A stretch of DNA of 64,000 nt from Apus apus (Eukaryota > Chordata > Aves > Apodiformes > Apodidae). Below, in pieces: positions 27,880 to 41,981 of the stretch. Positions within the stretch are counted from its first letter, which is position 1, and the number at the start of each line of letters is the position of its first letter. The notes beneath the pieces were generated by a model, which was given only the letters and a program-made list of their open reading frames with translations, was not told where the DNA came from and did no database searches. The stretch is from positions 26,034,108 to 26,098,107 of the forward strand of contig NC_067289.1 of the NCBI RefSeq assembly GCF_020740795.1. The letters are read 5' to 3'. Made by a program: the position numbers and the translations under genes.

Positions 27880-29850
27880 TCCTGGCCCTCAGCACCAAGG
27901 ATGGAAGCAAACAGGTAGGGGCTGGGCCAGGAACAAGTCCAGGATTAGAGAACTTGAAGGAAGAATTAGCAGTAACAGAAGAGTTTGTTAGACTTCCATT
28001 CTTTCTGCTTTTCAATGTAAAAATAGCAAACAATGGGGTGAAATCGTGATATTTACCAAAGCAGGGAGGCAATACAGCACCATAAATGGAGGAGAAAACA
28101 CAGCCAACTGCACGTAGAAGCTGTGGGATGTGCATTAGCCATGAAAGGATACCTAGTAGAAGTTATTTATGTGTGCAATGGGCTCTGACACAACTCACAA
28201 GGGAGAAAATCAGAGGATTAAAAATGCATCTAGAAAATAAATGATAGAAGAATTAAGATGTGACAGGAGTGGGTGAAGATGCTGTACAGAAACCTGAGGA
28301 GCTGCAGCTGCATCCTAAGGAAAGGAGTCATCTATGGCAACACAATCAGAAGGAAAAAGTAGCATTAATCCTGATAACAAGCAGACTGTGCATTTAAATG
28401 AAAAGCTAGGATAAACAAATAAGCAAACTCATGCCTGTAATTAAATATTTCATAAGGCAACACTTTTGAGAACTCAAAGGGAGTAGTGAGTGAACTCAGC
28501 AGGTATCAGAGTTACACATGGAGGAAGCTCCACATTTTTTATATTCTAAGATTTAAAAAAAAATGCCTTCTAACTTTCTTCCAGAAAGAGGAGGTTGTGG
28601 GGAGAGAGCTGCTGAAGAGACTGACTGACTGACCAGCCAGCACCAAGACAGATACTTAGGAGAAAGGAGAGAGCTGTGAAGAATGGAAGGAAGAGCCCAT
28701 CAGGCAATGACCGACGACAATAAAGGTACTGGAGATGTTGTGAAGTTAAAGGATACTTGAGGATGCCAAAACGCAATCAGAGCCAAATGCTTCCTCTGTG
28801 CTGCAGGACAAAGCTGTGGAAGCCAGCAGCACTCACTGTAAGACCCAGCCTGACTCTGAAGAGCAGCCTCTGGTTTATCCAGAGGGTCATACACGGCCGT
28901 GAGGGGTCACAGCACCCAAACCAGCCATTTCCACCAAGGGGTGCCTGTGTGAGAGCCCTGGCCAGAACAGCTCCACTGCTCTGATATTATTGTCATAGTA
29001 ACATTCTGACAGAAACACATGACTCTTGCCTGCAGTCCCAGAGTCTCAGATGTTCTCAGGGTGATCTCCAGTCTGGTTTCCAGCATCGGTGCCGACGCGT
29101 CTCAGCCGCAGAGACACGCAGGGGTGTTCAGATGCCATCCTGAGGGTTCTCAGCTGGGGCACCCACAGAGTGAGGGCTGTAACGCACAGACAGGGAGTCT
29201 GTTTTCTCAGACATACTGGGAGACATCAGAATAGACAAAGGCTTTTCAGGGAAGTTATTTTCTGCCTAGGAAACTGATTATAATCCAGCTGTATAATGTG
29301 AGTTATCCCAGCACACTGAGACATCAAGCTGCCAGCCCCAGGGGCTCAGCAGATTGTCACCTTTGTGCACACACAATGTGCAACTAATAGGCTGTCCTGC
29401 CATACACAAACCCCAAGTTTTGACTATAAAAACATTAAACTTACTTATTTAACATCCTGTATTTTACCTAATACTGGAAAGAGCTTTCAGTGAAATACTC
29501 ATCTTTCAGCTGTGTTTCCATTGACAAAATTCAACAGTGTGGAGCCAGGGCCTGATCCTGCTGCAGCCAACAACACATCTCCCATTTGGTTCTTGCTGTT
29601 GCATGAGTGTACTGAGCATGTTTTCCCTTTATTCCCACCAGCAGAAACATGTCTGGTTTGTATAACATGAAAGACAAAGCTGCCAGAAAGCATGCTGATT
29701 AGAAAAGGCAAAGATAAACAGCAGCCATCAGATCCAAATGAAGGCCAGGGAAACAGCTCCTGCTCTCCTGCTCTCTCCCCTGTTGCTGCCTGGCTGCCAG
29801 GAATGCCTGAAGGTGAAGGTGGGCACTACCAATGTGAGGTCTGCCCTGGA

Positions 29851-29931
29851 AGCAACTGCTGCAGCTACAGCCCCAAGAACAACCACTGCAGCTACAGCCC
29901 TGAGAGCAACCACAGCATCTACAGCCACCAC
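29851..29931. repeat. 27-bp tandem repeat, three diverged copies
   Basis: Units start at 29,851, 29,878 and 29,905, sharing an AGCAACCACTGCAGCTACAGC-like core. Because 27 is a multiple of three, reading frames stay open across it on both strands and give Cys/Gly/Ser-rich or Thr/Ala-rich artefact translations. No host gene is indicated. Confidence 0.8.
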
Positions 29932-32477
29932 CTGGCACCCCACGGAGTGCTGGGTTAAAGCCAAAGGTGTCCACCTGGCTTTCCAGACCCTGCAGCCACA
30001 AAGAAGACCATGGTGATTTGTTTGACCAGCAGATGACACAGGGAAAAAGCAAGAAATCAGCCTTGCCCCACCCCTGGTTCCTTGTTCTCTGGTGTAGCTG
30101 CACCTCAAGGAGGATCAGGGCAGTGAAATGCAGCAGCAAATGTCTCTGCTGGTTGATGTGTATTTCTAGAACTGCAGTGCAAAGACAGGATTCCCTCCAC
30201 TGGTCTGGCAGGATCCATAAATACAGTGGCCACATGCTGTCAGTTCTGCAGGACTGTTCCAGACTGCTGTCTCGTTTATGAAATTCCTGACTAATATGAC
30301 TGGAAGTAAAAGACAGAAAGGATGTTTCAAAGGACACAGCTTTCCCTGATTCTGCTTCCATTAGCTTGGATGGGGAGCACTCTGAAAACCCTACAGGCAG
30401 TGTGAAAATCATACACCTGGGGCCCTACAGAACATTGTGGTGTGACTGGGAAAAGAACAAACCAAAAAGAAGAAAAAAAACAGAACAAAAAAAAACCACC
30501 AAAAAACATGGGGGGGCAACCCTGCAGATCCCCAAATTGCAATATGAAGACAGCCTCTGAGGAAGACCAAAAGTAAACAGCAACAAAGGCACATTTTTTG
30601 ATTAAGTATGGTTGGAGATACACAGCCTTATTCTGGCTTGATTACTAATTACATTCTCCAAACAGGCCAATAAAACAAAACCTGCAGCCAAATGGGGTCT
30701 CTAATTAGCAAGCAGTCACTGGCTTCCTATACTGCCTTGAACAAAACCAAAAACCAAAATCCAGACATGCTGCCCTGAAACACCAGAACAAAGAGCAAAA
30801 TGATGTTGAACCGTAAAACTATTTTACCTGGTTCTCTACATTAAAAAGAAATTAAATAAAAATCAGAACTGCACATGTCCTTCCTATCTCCAGAGAGCAG
30901 CTGGCATCCCAGCACTTCAGGTGTCACATTACATGATGTGAAATGACATGAAACCAATTTATGTCATCTAAATGACTTACCATTGACAGCGTGTATCAGC
31001 AAGCACGTCTTCTATAGCCAGGACAAGCACATTCAGATTAATTAGCAGCTTTCCCCAAATGACAAAGCAGCAGCATTTCAGACAGACCATGTTATTTGTG
31101 AACTTCTGGGAAGATGTAATTTAGCAGCAGTAGAACAGGAACAAAAGATCTACTTGAAAGAAAAAGGTAGTGAGAAGACCCAGATAAGGAGCTCAAATGT
31201 TCAGAGGAAGCTTCGAGGACACAAAATGCATCTCTCATTATTTTCAAATGCACTAGGGAATGATCCAGCTCACCCACTTCCCAAGATATATTTGCCCTAT
31301 TGTTAAAGATGAGGCTTTCTTAGAAAACCAGCAACACAGAAGTATTTCAAACAAAGGATCTGTGCTTCAACAAAAATGAATACTATTGTTGGTGGTTTTT
31401 TGTTTTAGCCTCCATCTGATTGGAGAGAGTGCAGATGGAGCTTGGCCTTTGATAACAAGATCTTTCCTTCACTAGGAAGAGAGCTGCAGGTTTGTGACAG
31501 TAAGAATGAGGCAATCTAGTGATCTGGGCAATGCAAAAGGTATCTTCTATCTATTTAATCTCATGAACTTGGGAAAGGCTTTTGCACAATATATAAAAAT
31601 CAGTGTGTAAAACACTGACCTTGATGATCTTTTCTATTAGAAGGATCCTGACATAGCTATGACCTGCTCACCTGCAACTGCAGATGAGGACAAATCTGAG
31701 CCCAACAGCCTGTCCAACACAGGATGGGTCCTTCCAGCTTGGTCAGACCACATGCATGCAGTTTTGCTGTGGTTTGATGCTGATGTGTACTTCTAGGAGC
31801 CAGAAGCCTCCTCACAAATCCTTTGTCTCATTTTCAGTAGCAGCCTTTCAAAGTCTTCACTCAGGCTGATAAAACCACAAACATGACATCTCCATCCTAC
31901 ACGAGGAGCAGAGGCTGCTGGAGAAGTCTGCACCCTGGCCTTGCACTTGGAGAGGACATTTGCATTAGATGGCAGAGGGGTCTGGAAGATAATTGCCCAG
32001 TCCTGGCTGGTGGGCATTCTACCATTTTCTGCTTGGAAAGATGAGGAAAAAATGCTCCCTTCCAACATTCAATTAGGAGAGGTGTTTGGTGTCAAAGTGC
32101 TGAGGGAGTTTAGTGGGACCAGTTGTTGCTTCTTTAGGCATAATTCTGAATTTGCTGCTCTACTGAGCCCTTCTCTATGTCCATCGTGGTTGTCACTCAC
32201 CTTAGTGAAAATGACTTGGCCTGACAAATCCTGTCAAGCCTCAGAAATTAAATGAGATCTGAAAATGCTTGACTAAACATCTGTAGCTCCACACACTGTT
32301 CTAATCCGTAGTGTTAGTTAAGCAAGTTTGGAGGAAGGCCAATGAACCTTGAGCTATCAGACAGAACCTCCTCCAGCGATTAACTGGGCCTGAGGATGCC
32401 TGGTGCTTCCCACTCCTTTGGATCATGCCTGAAACAGAGAGGATGAAAACAATTAGCAAAGATACAAGCTAATGTGG

Positions 32478-33029
32478 TGAGGCCACACCTCGAGTCCTGG
32501 GTGCAGTTCTCAGCCCCTCACTAGCAGAAGGACATCAAGTTGCTGCAGCAGGTCCAGCGGAGAGCTACCAAGCTGGTGGTGAAAGGTCTGGAGAAGAAGC
32601 CCTATAAGGAGAGGCTGAGAGAACTGGGATTGTTTAGTCTGGAGAAGAGGAGGCTGAGGGGAGACTTCATTGCTCTCCACAACTACCTGAAAAGAGGTTG
32701 TAGGGAGGTGGGAGCTGGCCTCTTCTCTCAAGTGAATAATGACAGGACCAGAGGAAATGGCCTGAAATTGCTCCATGGGAGGTTTACACTGGATATTAGA
32801 AAGAATTTCTTTACCAAAAGAGTGGTTGGACACTGGAACAGGCTGCCCAGGGAGGTGGTGGAGTCACCATCCCTGGAAGTGTTTAAAAGAAATGTAGACA
32901 TAGTGCTTAGGGACATGATTTAAGCACTGAACAGGTAGATTAGGTTATGGTAGGGGGATTTAGGTTATGGTTGGACTTGATGATCCTCAAGGTCCCTTCC
33001 TACCAGGATGATTCTGTGATTCCATGATG
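32478..33029 (+). mobile_element. CR1 LINE, 5'-truncated, with end of ORF2 and 3' tail
   Basis: This is a typical avian CR1 3' fragment in plus orientation. It starts in the reverse-transcriptase-protein C-terminal coding region and ends in the family 3' tail, two copies of the octamer ATTCTGTG/ATTCCATG at 33,011-33,026. An open frame of 127 codons (32,540-32,923) survives with CR1 C-terminal motifs such as [14 protein letters not shown] and FKRNVD. The 3' region includes the diagnostic GGTTGGACTTGATGATCC. It lacks the endonuclease and most of the reverse transcriptase, so it is not autonomous. The retained frame suggests a relatively young insertion. Confidence 0.93.
32540..32923 (+). pseudogene. 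CR1 ORF2 C-terminal remnant (127 codons)
   Basis: This is the surviving open frame inside the CR1 element. It encodes only the extreme C-terminus of the retrotransposon polyprotein, beyond the catalytic reverse-transcriptase motifs, and begins within truncated sequence. Residues include [12 protein letters not shown] near the start and [20 protein letters not shown] near the end, both typical of CR1. It is not a host gene and cannot support retrotransposition alone. Confidence 0.85.
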
Positions 33030-34419
33030 TTGTGCAGTGTGACTGGGTGGCTGGGAGGCTGTGCAGTCACTCTGTCCGCAGACAGGATTCAAAGGCAGCT
33101 TGAAAGGCATGCAAGTAACAGTGACGTGATCTTCCTCTGCAGTCTGGCATGTGATTCTCATATGAGTTCAGTGATTTGATGTGGGGACTGAAGACACGTC
33201 AGCATTTAAAGCAAATGAGAATCACTGTATCCATGTGGTGTCAGTCAGAAACACTGACTGCAGGAACACAGACTGTCCCTCTCAGATGCTGGGGAAGAAC
33301 CTCTGTGCAACTGTAAGACAAGAAACCATCTCACCAGTTTTGTGGCCAGTTTTGTTTGTTTGTTTTTTTAACGCTACAGACAAGTTTTCATTACATGCAA
33401 ATCAATCTGAAGGATGAATTCAGAATCACATTCCCAAAAGGTAGCACAAAGGATCCAGAACTGGGACATGAACTTGTAATTCAGTCTGACAGACTCAACT
33501 CACAGCTCAGCACCAGCCTTGCTGTGACCTGCTCTGCTTCCTCACCCCTGCTTCTTCACCCCTGCTTCACCCACTTCCTGCTCAGCACCTTGTGCTGGGT
33601 GACTCCCTGCTGACTCACTGGTCTGAGTCAGATGTTTTACTGCCATTTCATCCATTTGAAAGTCATCCAGACTAATATGCCTGTTGCACCCCAAGGAAAT
33701 CCCAGCACAAGAGTCAGCCACATTCCATGGGGTACAGTGTGAACTTCAGACACTTCTCATGTGCAATCTCTGCACATCTCTGCATTCCAGACTGAGGAGT
33801 AAAGGCTAAACACTATGGTTATAGTAACATAATACTTCTTTGTTTTTTTAATAACAACTACATTTTTCCACATCATTTCTACAAGAAAAGAAGGAACATA
33901 TGACAAGGCTGTTGCTTCCCTTGCTGACAGTAGTAACCAGGTGCTCCTACGTGGCTCATTCATTGCTCAAATACCAGTTGCATACCAGTAAGCACAGCTC
34001 ATAACATTAGGTTTTGCTGGGCAGCTCACTTTCTCACTTGTGTAAGAAAATATCCTTCCATATCCTGCCCCAGAACTTGATTTCAGCCCAAGGTAAGTTT
34101 CCAGATGGTAGAGAGCCAATTCCATGTAGTTCAGGAGAGCAGCACTAGGTGACTATGTCTGACAACAGCCAGATTGTATCAGGCAAACCAAAAAGCACAC
34201 ACAAAGTTAACAGAATTCCTCTTTGTCTGCATAAATACAAACCAACTTAGAAAAAAAGAAATGGAAATATTCCAGCCAGCCTTACTCTCTTCCCCCTGCT
34301 AAAGAAACCCCCATGAATACTGCAGTCTTTAAGACCAACAATCTGATTTGCTACCAGAACAACCCATTTCATGCAAAAAACCCTCTCTGAGAGCATGTGC
34401 AGTACATTGAATGGACTTC

Positions 34420-34462
34420 TATATATTTATATAGAAAATATATATATATTTATAGTGTATAC
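34420..34462. repeat. AT-rich (TA)n-like simple repeat
   Basis: Alternating TA runs, broken by TTTATAG and GAAAA, extend for about 43 bp and can fold back on themselves. Nothing else is seen here. Confidence 0.85.
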
Positions 34463-37400
34463 AATAAACACAACATCTATACACTTAAGCACAAGATCCC
34501 TGGCCATTCAGTCCAGCCACACTATCAAGCCACAGCGACATGCTCAGCCACACCTCGGTGACCCTGCAGACACCCCGCAACTCAGTGGGAAGGTGCACAC
34601 TGCAAACAGGATGAAAACATTCCCAGTTGTTCTGAGGGCAGCTGCTGGGACACAGCAGTGGGCTCCAAGGAGACAACACTCAGGTTTTTCTTGGAAAGGA
34701 GGCAGTCCATGTGGGAATGTGTCCAGTCCTTGGGGACAAGGCTCATCGGTGCCGTGTGGCCACCTCTGCCTGCTGACAGCAGTGGCACTTACTTGTCCAG
34801 GTGTTGTCAGTGACACAGGCAGAGTCCACAGGACAGGTATTCCTGATGCCTGGAGCCCTCCTGCACCTTCCCTCGCTCCAGCTGGAGAGAGGGGAAATGG
34901 GCAGAGCTGGAGGAAGGCAGAAGAGTAAAGAACAAAAAGGTGATCGATCAGAACACTGCAGTGACACATCACCTCTTTCTGTGCTTTCAATAGCAAGCAG
35001 TCATTTATACCCTGAGTGTATCAGAGCAAACAAAAGGCTGCTCCAACCCAACAGGTGACATTACAGGTGTGACACAGACCTCCCTCACTGTGCCAGCCCA
35101 ATCACATCTGCTGTGCATGAAATCAGTGACATTTAAGTTACAAACTGCCAGGTGCAGTCCCTGGTCAGAAGTCAGCAGCACAGTGTGGCTGGCAGGAGCC
35201 CTGCTGCAGAGGGTGCAGTTCCTGTGGCTTTATGTGACCCTGCCTGCCTCCTGGGCTCAGGGGTGCCCAGCCAGGAGCCACAGGGACACAGCAGGAGCTG
35301 CCCAGCATAGCTCTGCAGGCAGCACCAGGGGCACAGGGGCAGCTGCCCAGCCTCAGCTTCAGCTGTGTTTAAGCAAAACCTTCCTGACTGTTTGCAGATG
35401 GTGCAGTGGTGAGGATAACCTTTAACACTGGACACACAGAAAATGCTTCTCTGGTACTTCTGTGGTTGCCTTTGCACTGTGTCCTTCTCATCACACACAG
35501 CTAAACTGAAAATAACACGTGTAAACCCAGACCCTACAAACACAGGCTATGCTGGATGCAGAGCCCCAGCCAGGCAGAACAACCAGCAGCCAGAAATCCT
35601 ACAGCAGGGAGAGGGAATCTGAGAGAGTCCACTCAGACAGGTTGTTCATTCATTGTACATTCAGCAATAAATCAGAAAAGAAGCCAAAATAAACTTTCAG
35701 AGGTCTCCTCTCCATTGCTCCTCTTTTCAGAAAGCAGTGTTTCTCCTGGAAAAGAGGAGCCTTGCTCTTTGCTGATGGCTACTGTGCTTAGTGATGTGAA
35801 ACCACAGCTCTTGCCTTGATCTCAGGGCCCCGTTTCTGGTGCTGCCGGAGCAGCCAGGGCAGCACAACGCGCGGCAGGGCAGGAAACCTCCAGCAGATCC
35901 ACCCTTCCTTCCTGTGCTCCCCAGCCAAGTCACACACCCCAGGCAAGGGCAGCTCACTCAGCACTGAGAAAGCTGAAACCAGCATTCTGCAACTAAATTT
36001 AGAGTTTCTCACAGAACGCAACCATTTCACAGAATCTCTGAAAAGCTGCCTTGGGTGTAAGTCAAAACATGAGACAACACAGTAGGAAAAACACCCAGAT
36101 TTTCCCTTTTCATCACACTTACCAAATTCTGGATTTCACCTTGACCTTAAAAAATTAAAGAGGCTCAAATTTACATAAATCTCCTTTGGATTCGTGAAGT
36201 CCATTATTTATTTTGTTAGTTACTGGCAAAGAATAACCAACCTAAACCACAAAACTGCTGTCTGAATGTTACAACACAGTGACAGCTTGAAACAGTAAAG
36301 CTGACATGGCTACTGGCAGATCTTAGGTCAACATCTGGTCCCCCTGAAGCAGGAGGAGTTTTCCCTGAAAAGAACCCAGATCCACTCTTTTAACTTGGTC
36401 ATCTTTTAACTCTTTTTCCGTGACAAAGCCAGGTGACCAGGCAGCACAACATCCCTGCACCTTACCTCTAGCAAGCAAAAAACTCCATCTTCAAGCCATT
36501 TGACAGAGACCAAGATTTTTATCCTTCATAATTACTGTTGCATTTTTTTAAACTGCACAAAGCAGACCAGCCCCAGGAGCTGCTTCTCTGTGTGCTGCGT
36601 AAGTGATGGTGTTTGGGCATTTCCTATTGACAGACCCAGATCAAACAGGACTGACTTGTCAGGGGCCTTGATTCACAGCCACCTTCCTCTGCACCCTGCT
36701 ACCCAGAGCAGCATTTGAGTACATGGGCTGGAAAGTGTTTGTTCTTTCTGCCAGTAATAAAAGAATAAAACAACCCACCCTAAGACAACCTCCACATAAC
36801 AAAAAGCCCCTCTGGCTGCATTGCATGGCAGAGTACAGAGTTCTAGGCCATGAGACTGAACTGAATGATTAAATACAGCTTGATGCTCCTTAACCCAGTG
36901 GGGCTGTTGGCAGCAAAGGAAACTGCATGCATGGCAAATTGACAAGGTTTTCATTCCCACTCTTTACAATTTCTCCTTGCTTTACAATGGTATCACTTAG
37001 GACCTATTTTTATTCAAATCCCTGATGAGGCTGATTCAGGTCTATAAAGACTGATTCAAAATTCTTTAGCTCAGCAGGCTATTACAGGCAAAAGCAAACA
37101 AGCTATGAGGGTGTATTTTTCTTGGCCATTTTCTCCACTGCTATTAGTATTTACAGGCAGACCAAAAAGTCACACCTTATTCCTGTAACAGCTCCTTCCA
37201 GGCTGATGTGCTACATAATCCAACCCCCAGATCTCTCAGAGTTGCCACATTCAGGCATACTCCAAACTCATCAACAAAGTCACAGTCCCTCGGAACAGCA
37301 GCAACGTCACTCGAGTCTCTGGAGCAGTGGGAGAGGAAGCTAATGTGAACCAGCTTATTTTTCTCCATTTGCACTGGTTCAGCCCAACTTGCAGCTGAAA

Positions 37401-40400
37401 CAGTATGAACCAAGCCAGCAGCCAACCAGTAGGTTGTGGGCAGGGAGGGATGCTGTGCTGCCAGCTTCCAAGTTGCTGCCAGCTGCAGAAATGCAGAAGG
37501 TGGCCTGACTCTCCTCTCCAGGAACCAAACATGTCCCTGTTGCTGACAAGTTACCTGCAGTGAAGCTGGGGTGTAGGGAACTGCCAATCAAAGGCAGACA
37601 ACAGAGGAGCATCTGCCTCTCCCCTTGCTCCACATGGGAACCAATGGTCAAGGAGATGTTGGGCTTCAGAGGAGCCCTTCTTCAGTTCCTACGGTCACAT
37701 GTACTTTCTGGTTCTCCTGAAAAGAACAAAAATGGTGCAACCACCAGTGTAAAAACTAATATAAGCACTAGAGGACTCAAAGACCATGACACAGGATCCC
37801 GGACAAAAGTTGCTACTTGAAAGTCAAAAGCTCAGCAGCCATTTCAGCACATGCAGCCTGCATTTCTAGTGTCTCATGTATTCTTAAGTAAGAGAATAGT
37901 GTCTTAAATAACTCAGCCTCAATAATCTGCCAGTCTGGTTAAAAACAATTTTATACTGCTCTCTGAAAGACATTAACAGCTGTCTCTCCTCATTGCAGGA
38001 AGACTGGGATTTACATATCGAATCCTAAATAAAATTAATAAGAATTTAAAAAAGGGAAAAAAAGGAGGAGAGGGTTTAAAATGACAAAAATATTAATCTT
38101 GCAATAGTTTGATCATTCATGATTTGGAAGACATGTGAAACAAATTAATGGGAGTATCCTGTTTTGGAACAACTACCGTGGTGATGCATCCCTTCGCAGC
38201 ATTCCCAGAAACTGCCCTCACTGCCTCAGCTTTTCTGCAAGCAAACTCCACAGACCTGCAGCTATTTGACATTATTTGTAGGGTAAACTTAAGCAAAACC
38301 TCAAGCCAGCATGACCAGTATGACCCCAGAAACCAGCATGTCTCTTGAGTCAGACCCAGCTGTACATCAGTGTGTGTCTGCTTCCAGAGCGGATCCATTC
38401 AGATCAGCTCAGAGTTTAGGTTGAGGGTGTTCTGTCCAGAACAAGTTGAGCAACAAAAAAAGAACACCACAAAACAAGCAGCAAAGAAAACCTTTAGAAA
38501 TATGGCACTTCTGACTAAAAATCCAAAAGCAAAACCTAGAGACAAAAGCTGCCCGATTGCTCTTCATGAATTGGTCAGTTACCAGAGCTGTAACCACCCA
38601 CAGCACCTGGCAGGAGCTGCATGCAGGTGAAGTTTCTGCTGCACACCCCTCTGCACAGTGTAGCTCTAGTTATGCATGTAAACCAGCAGTTCCTCATTTC
38701 TTATGTGTAGCTCCCAGATGACTGCCAAGTCACCAGAATACAGTGTATGGGTGCAAGCTGAACAAAGGACCCGTAAACACTCACAATATGCAAACCTCAT
38801 TCATCCACCCAGTATGTCTTCTATAAAATTAAACTCCTTCCTGTTTTTTCCACCAAAGGAAGACTGTCACCAGAAGAAATAATAAATCATATTCCTGCCC
38901 CATGCTGAGGAAATCACTATGCAATCTAAATGGCCCCAGAGTAGGCCCCTTTCATACCAACTCAAGTTACTTCCAAAGTCAAATCATGGTGAAAGAAAAA
39001 ACACTACGTTGTAACAGTTCATCTCAAAACCAGGAGAAAGAGGGGTTTGATAGGATGCATTAAGCATGATTTTAATTTATATTTTATTTTTGTATTTGAT
39101 AGAGGAAAAAGTGATAATAATGGCAAGCATTCAGACATCACACACATTTCTAAAATTCAAATGCACAGAAAGGAAAACTATTCTTGCCTCACTGTGGAAA
39201 TAAGATCCAAGTACTGACACAACCCATTTTGAATGACAGCATCTGACAGGTGACATCAAACTAAGAGTCTGGATTGTCATTTAGTGAACAAGGAGGGAAA
39301 AACAACAGCACGTTATGCAAACCAGAAAAATCATCAACATCTTTGCTACTACTGAATTGATGGGAAAGTCTTAGAAAGCCTAAAACGATCCCAAGGTTGT
39401 CTTGGAAGAAACCTTCTTCTGCACTGGTAGATAAAACCAAAAAATAACATAAAAATTCACACTACACCGAAGAAACAACATTTCCAATCTAAGGTTGCTC
39501 AGCCAGTAAAAAAAATGGTGTCTAGCACAAAGTAAGAAGCATTTTAATTTTTTTTCTAGCACCTTCATATTCAATTTTTATCAGTTTTTTGAACTGAAAA
39601 TGAAAGGTCTTGAGGCAAAATATTTTTAGCACTTCCTAGATGAAACTTGGTCTTGAAAATATGAAACAAAATGCTTTTGATCATTTCCCCTGTGTCCTTC
39701 CCCACCCTATGCAAACTGCTCAGGATGTTCAGCTCAGACTGCAGAACAGCTTTGGGCCCTTTTTAACCCCTGCATTCAAAAGAGAAGTTAAAATAACCTT
39801 TCTGACATCAGGTCTTCTGTGCTTAGAATAAAACGTAGTCCATGACATCCAGTATTTGCAAAATCTGTTCTAGTTATTCCCACATGTAAACAGCTCCATC
39901 AGGTGTGCAGGTTCCTGGCTGTGACTGCACCATTAACCCCAGTGACCACATGAGGAACCCTCCCTTCCCCCTGCTGTGGTAATCATAAAAGGCTAAACTG
40001 GTCACCAGCATCTGAAATGCTGCATGAAAAGGGATTCCAGTTTTCACAGTTGAATGTGAATGGCAATATTACTGAAAGCAAATTACCAAGCCCTCTAAAA
40101 CACCAATAATAGGTTTTAATTGGATTCTCTCACCTCCACACACCCCCTTACCTGGCATGCTGCCCTCACTCAGTACTCATCCATTTCAAAAGCAATCACC
40201 ACTTTCTGGTAAACTGTTACTGCTTTTCTCCACCCTTTTCCCAGCAGATCACAGTTTGCTCTGAGCACTTGGTCACCTTTCTTGTTAGGTGCCTTGAAAA
40301 GCCTCAAGATGAGGAGTCACAATCATGACCAAGAGGTGCCCAATGAGGCACAAAGCTCAGAATGTTTGGGGCTGCAGAAACATGGGCTTTTTTTCTTTGG

Positions 40401-41981
40401 CTGTTGGGTTTGTCTGTGTGATTAAAAACCTTTGGACAGACTCCTGAATAATGAGGAGCCACATCTTTTGCCATTTCTGTGCTCTAGACCAAACCTCCTT
40501 CTCCTCCTCTTGTACCTTTCTGTTGTTTTCCTACAGAAGCAGCATTTTCCTGCCATCAGCCTCCTCCTGTCTGGAACAGTCATGCTCACATCTCTAATTT
40601 AACACAAATCCTGCTGCCATGGGAAGCACAGGGCATCCAGGGTGAGCTGCAATTAAGAAATGTTCAGTGTTAATTTGCAGGCCAGCTGTAATCACAAATA
40701 CTTGCACTATTTATCTACTCTATGCACGTGTAAAACACTTTCCCGTGCCTTTTTATTTTTCAAGAAAATCAACCCCTTTTTCCGTGTTCCCAAGAATCAT
40801 TCATTGCTTGAACTGTCAGTAGAATGGCACTAAAATAAATAAAACACAGTCCCATCACAAATCTACTTGCAATCCTATGCAGACAATGTATGAATGAGAT
40901 AAGCTATAAATATGCACCAGCCCCACCATGCAGGAGAGGAGCTGGTGGATCCAGGACCTTTCAGGGTGCCAGGAAAGACCCTGCTGCCCAGGAGGTCTGA
41001 AGGGATCTGAGAAAGACCAAACCACTGATGTGGCTTGAAGGTCTAAAGGAAAAGCCTCATCCTGGGTGGACAGCAGGTCCAGCAGCAGCCCCTCAGAAAA
41101 ACTGGGGCAACTTGACAAAAAGATTGCTAAGGGGAGAGCCTGAGTTTGAGGTAAAAAAGGAATACAGGCCGTTTAGAATAAATATAAGCTTGGGTAAAAA
41201 TAAATAAAACAGGCAATGTTTTCACCCATCTTCTCTCACGCCCCTTATTTGCATTTCCCGATGCCAGCTCGGGGATACAACATGGGAAGGTTTGACCGAG
41301 TGATGCATCTGCAGGTTTCTATGGTGATCAGCACATAAATTGCCTGCCCAGCCGTGTGTGAAAGAAACCACCCGTTTCAGGAACTGCAAATTCTATGCAG
41401 AGAGAAACTCATTCCCTGAGTCAGGCTGTCAGCACAGAGCAGACAGCCCAGCGCTCGCTTCCCAGGTGCAGCTCTGTCCTGCTGGGACAGCACAGGCCTC
41501 AGGGAAGGACACTAACCCTGTAAAAAAATACTGATGACCACTAAATAATTATACTACATACATCACCCCAAACTACTGATAGACAAAATGCATAGGAAAT
41601 ATTTCTAAATCTCTGGGTTTAGAAACTGCCAGGCTCCAGCCAGGAGTCTAGAGGCAGTCAGACCATGAGCTTCACCTGCAGCAGAAAGAAAATGGCAAAT
41701 GAGGATCCTATGGTACAAAATTTGATGGGGAAGTTTTTAAAGGCCTTTAAAAATGATGTGAAAACTAATTCTGAGAAAGTGAGATTTTATCATTGTTACT
41801 ATTAGGAAAAGGAAGCATTAGACAGCAATGGTTGTTAGGAGACTCTGCTAGTCTCTTCAATCAAACAAATCACCAAAAGTTGGAGTAGAGCAGAAAGGGC
41901 TGGTTTATTCTGGTATCTTCGTTTCCTTGAATTTTTGCCCTGGCCTTAATCCCAGAACAAGTATGCTTGACAGCAGTGAAC

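Larger units (their letters stand above)
20521..32477. other. Intergenic DNA with two CR1 relics, no gene recognised
   Basis: Apart from the CR1 fragments at 24.76 and 26.94 kb, a CA microsatellite, the 27-bp tandem repeat near 29.9 kb and G- or A-rich tracts, nothing can be assigned. The longest open frame (29,699-30,412, minus, 237 codons) lacks any domain and crosses the tandem repeat, so it is treated as fortuitous. Confidence 0.6.

Noticed and set aside
29699-30412. 237-codon minus-strand ORF
   Set aside because: No homology, no domain, a Cys/Gly-rich middle caused by the 27-bp repeat, and competing ORFs on the plus strand. Kept only as a low-interest finding.
34371-34996. Overlapping 185- and 150-codon ORFs on opposite strands
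   Set aside because: Mutually overlapping, beginning in an AT-rich simple repeat on one side, and with no recognisable motif. Chance open frames in moderately GC-rich sequence.
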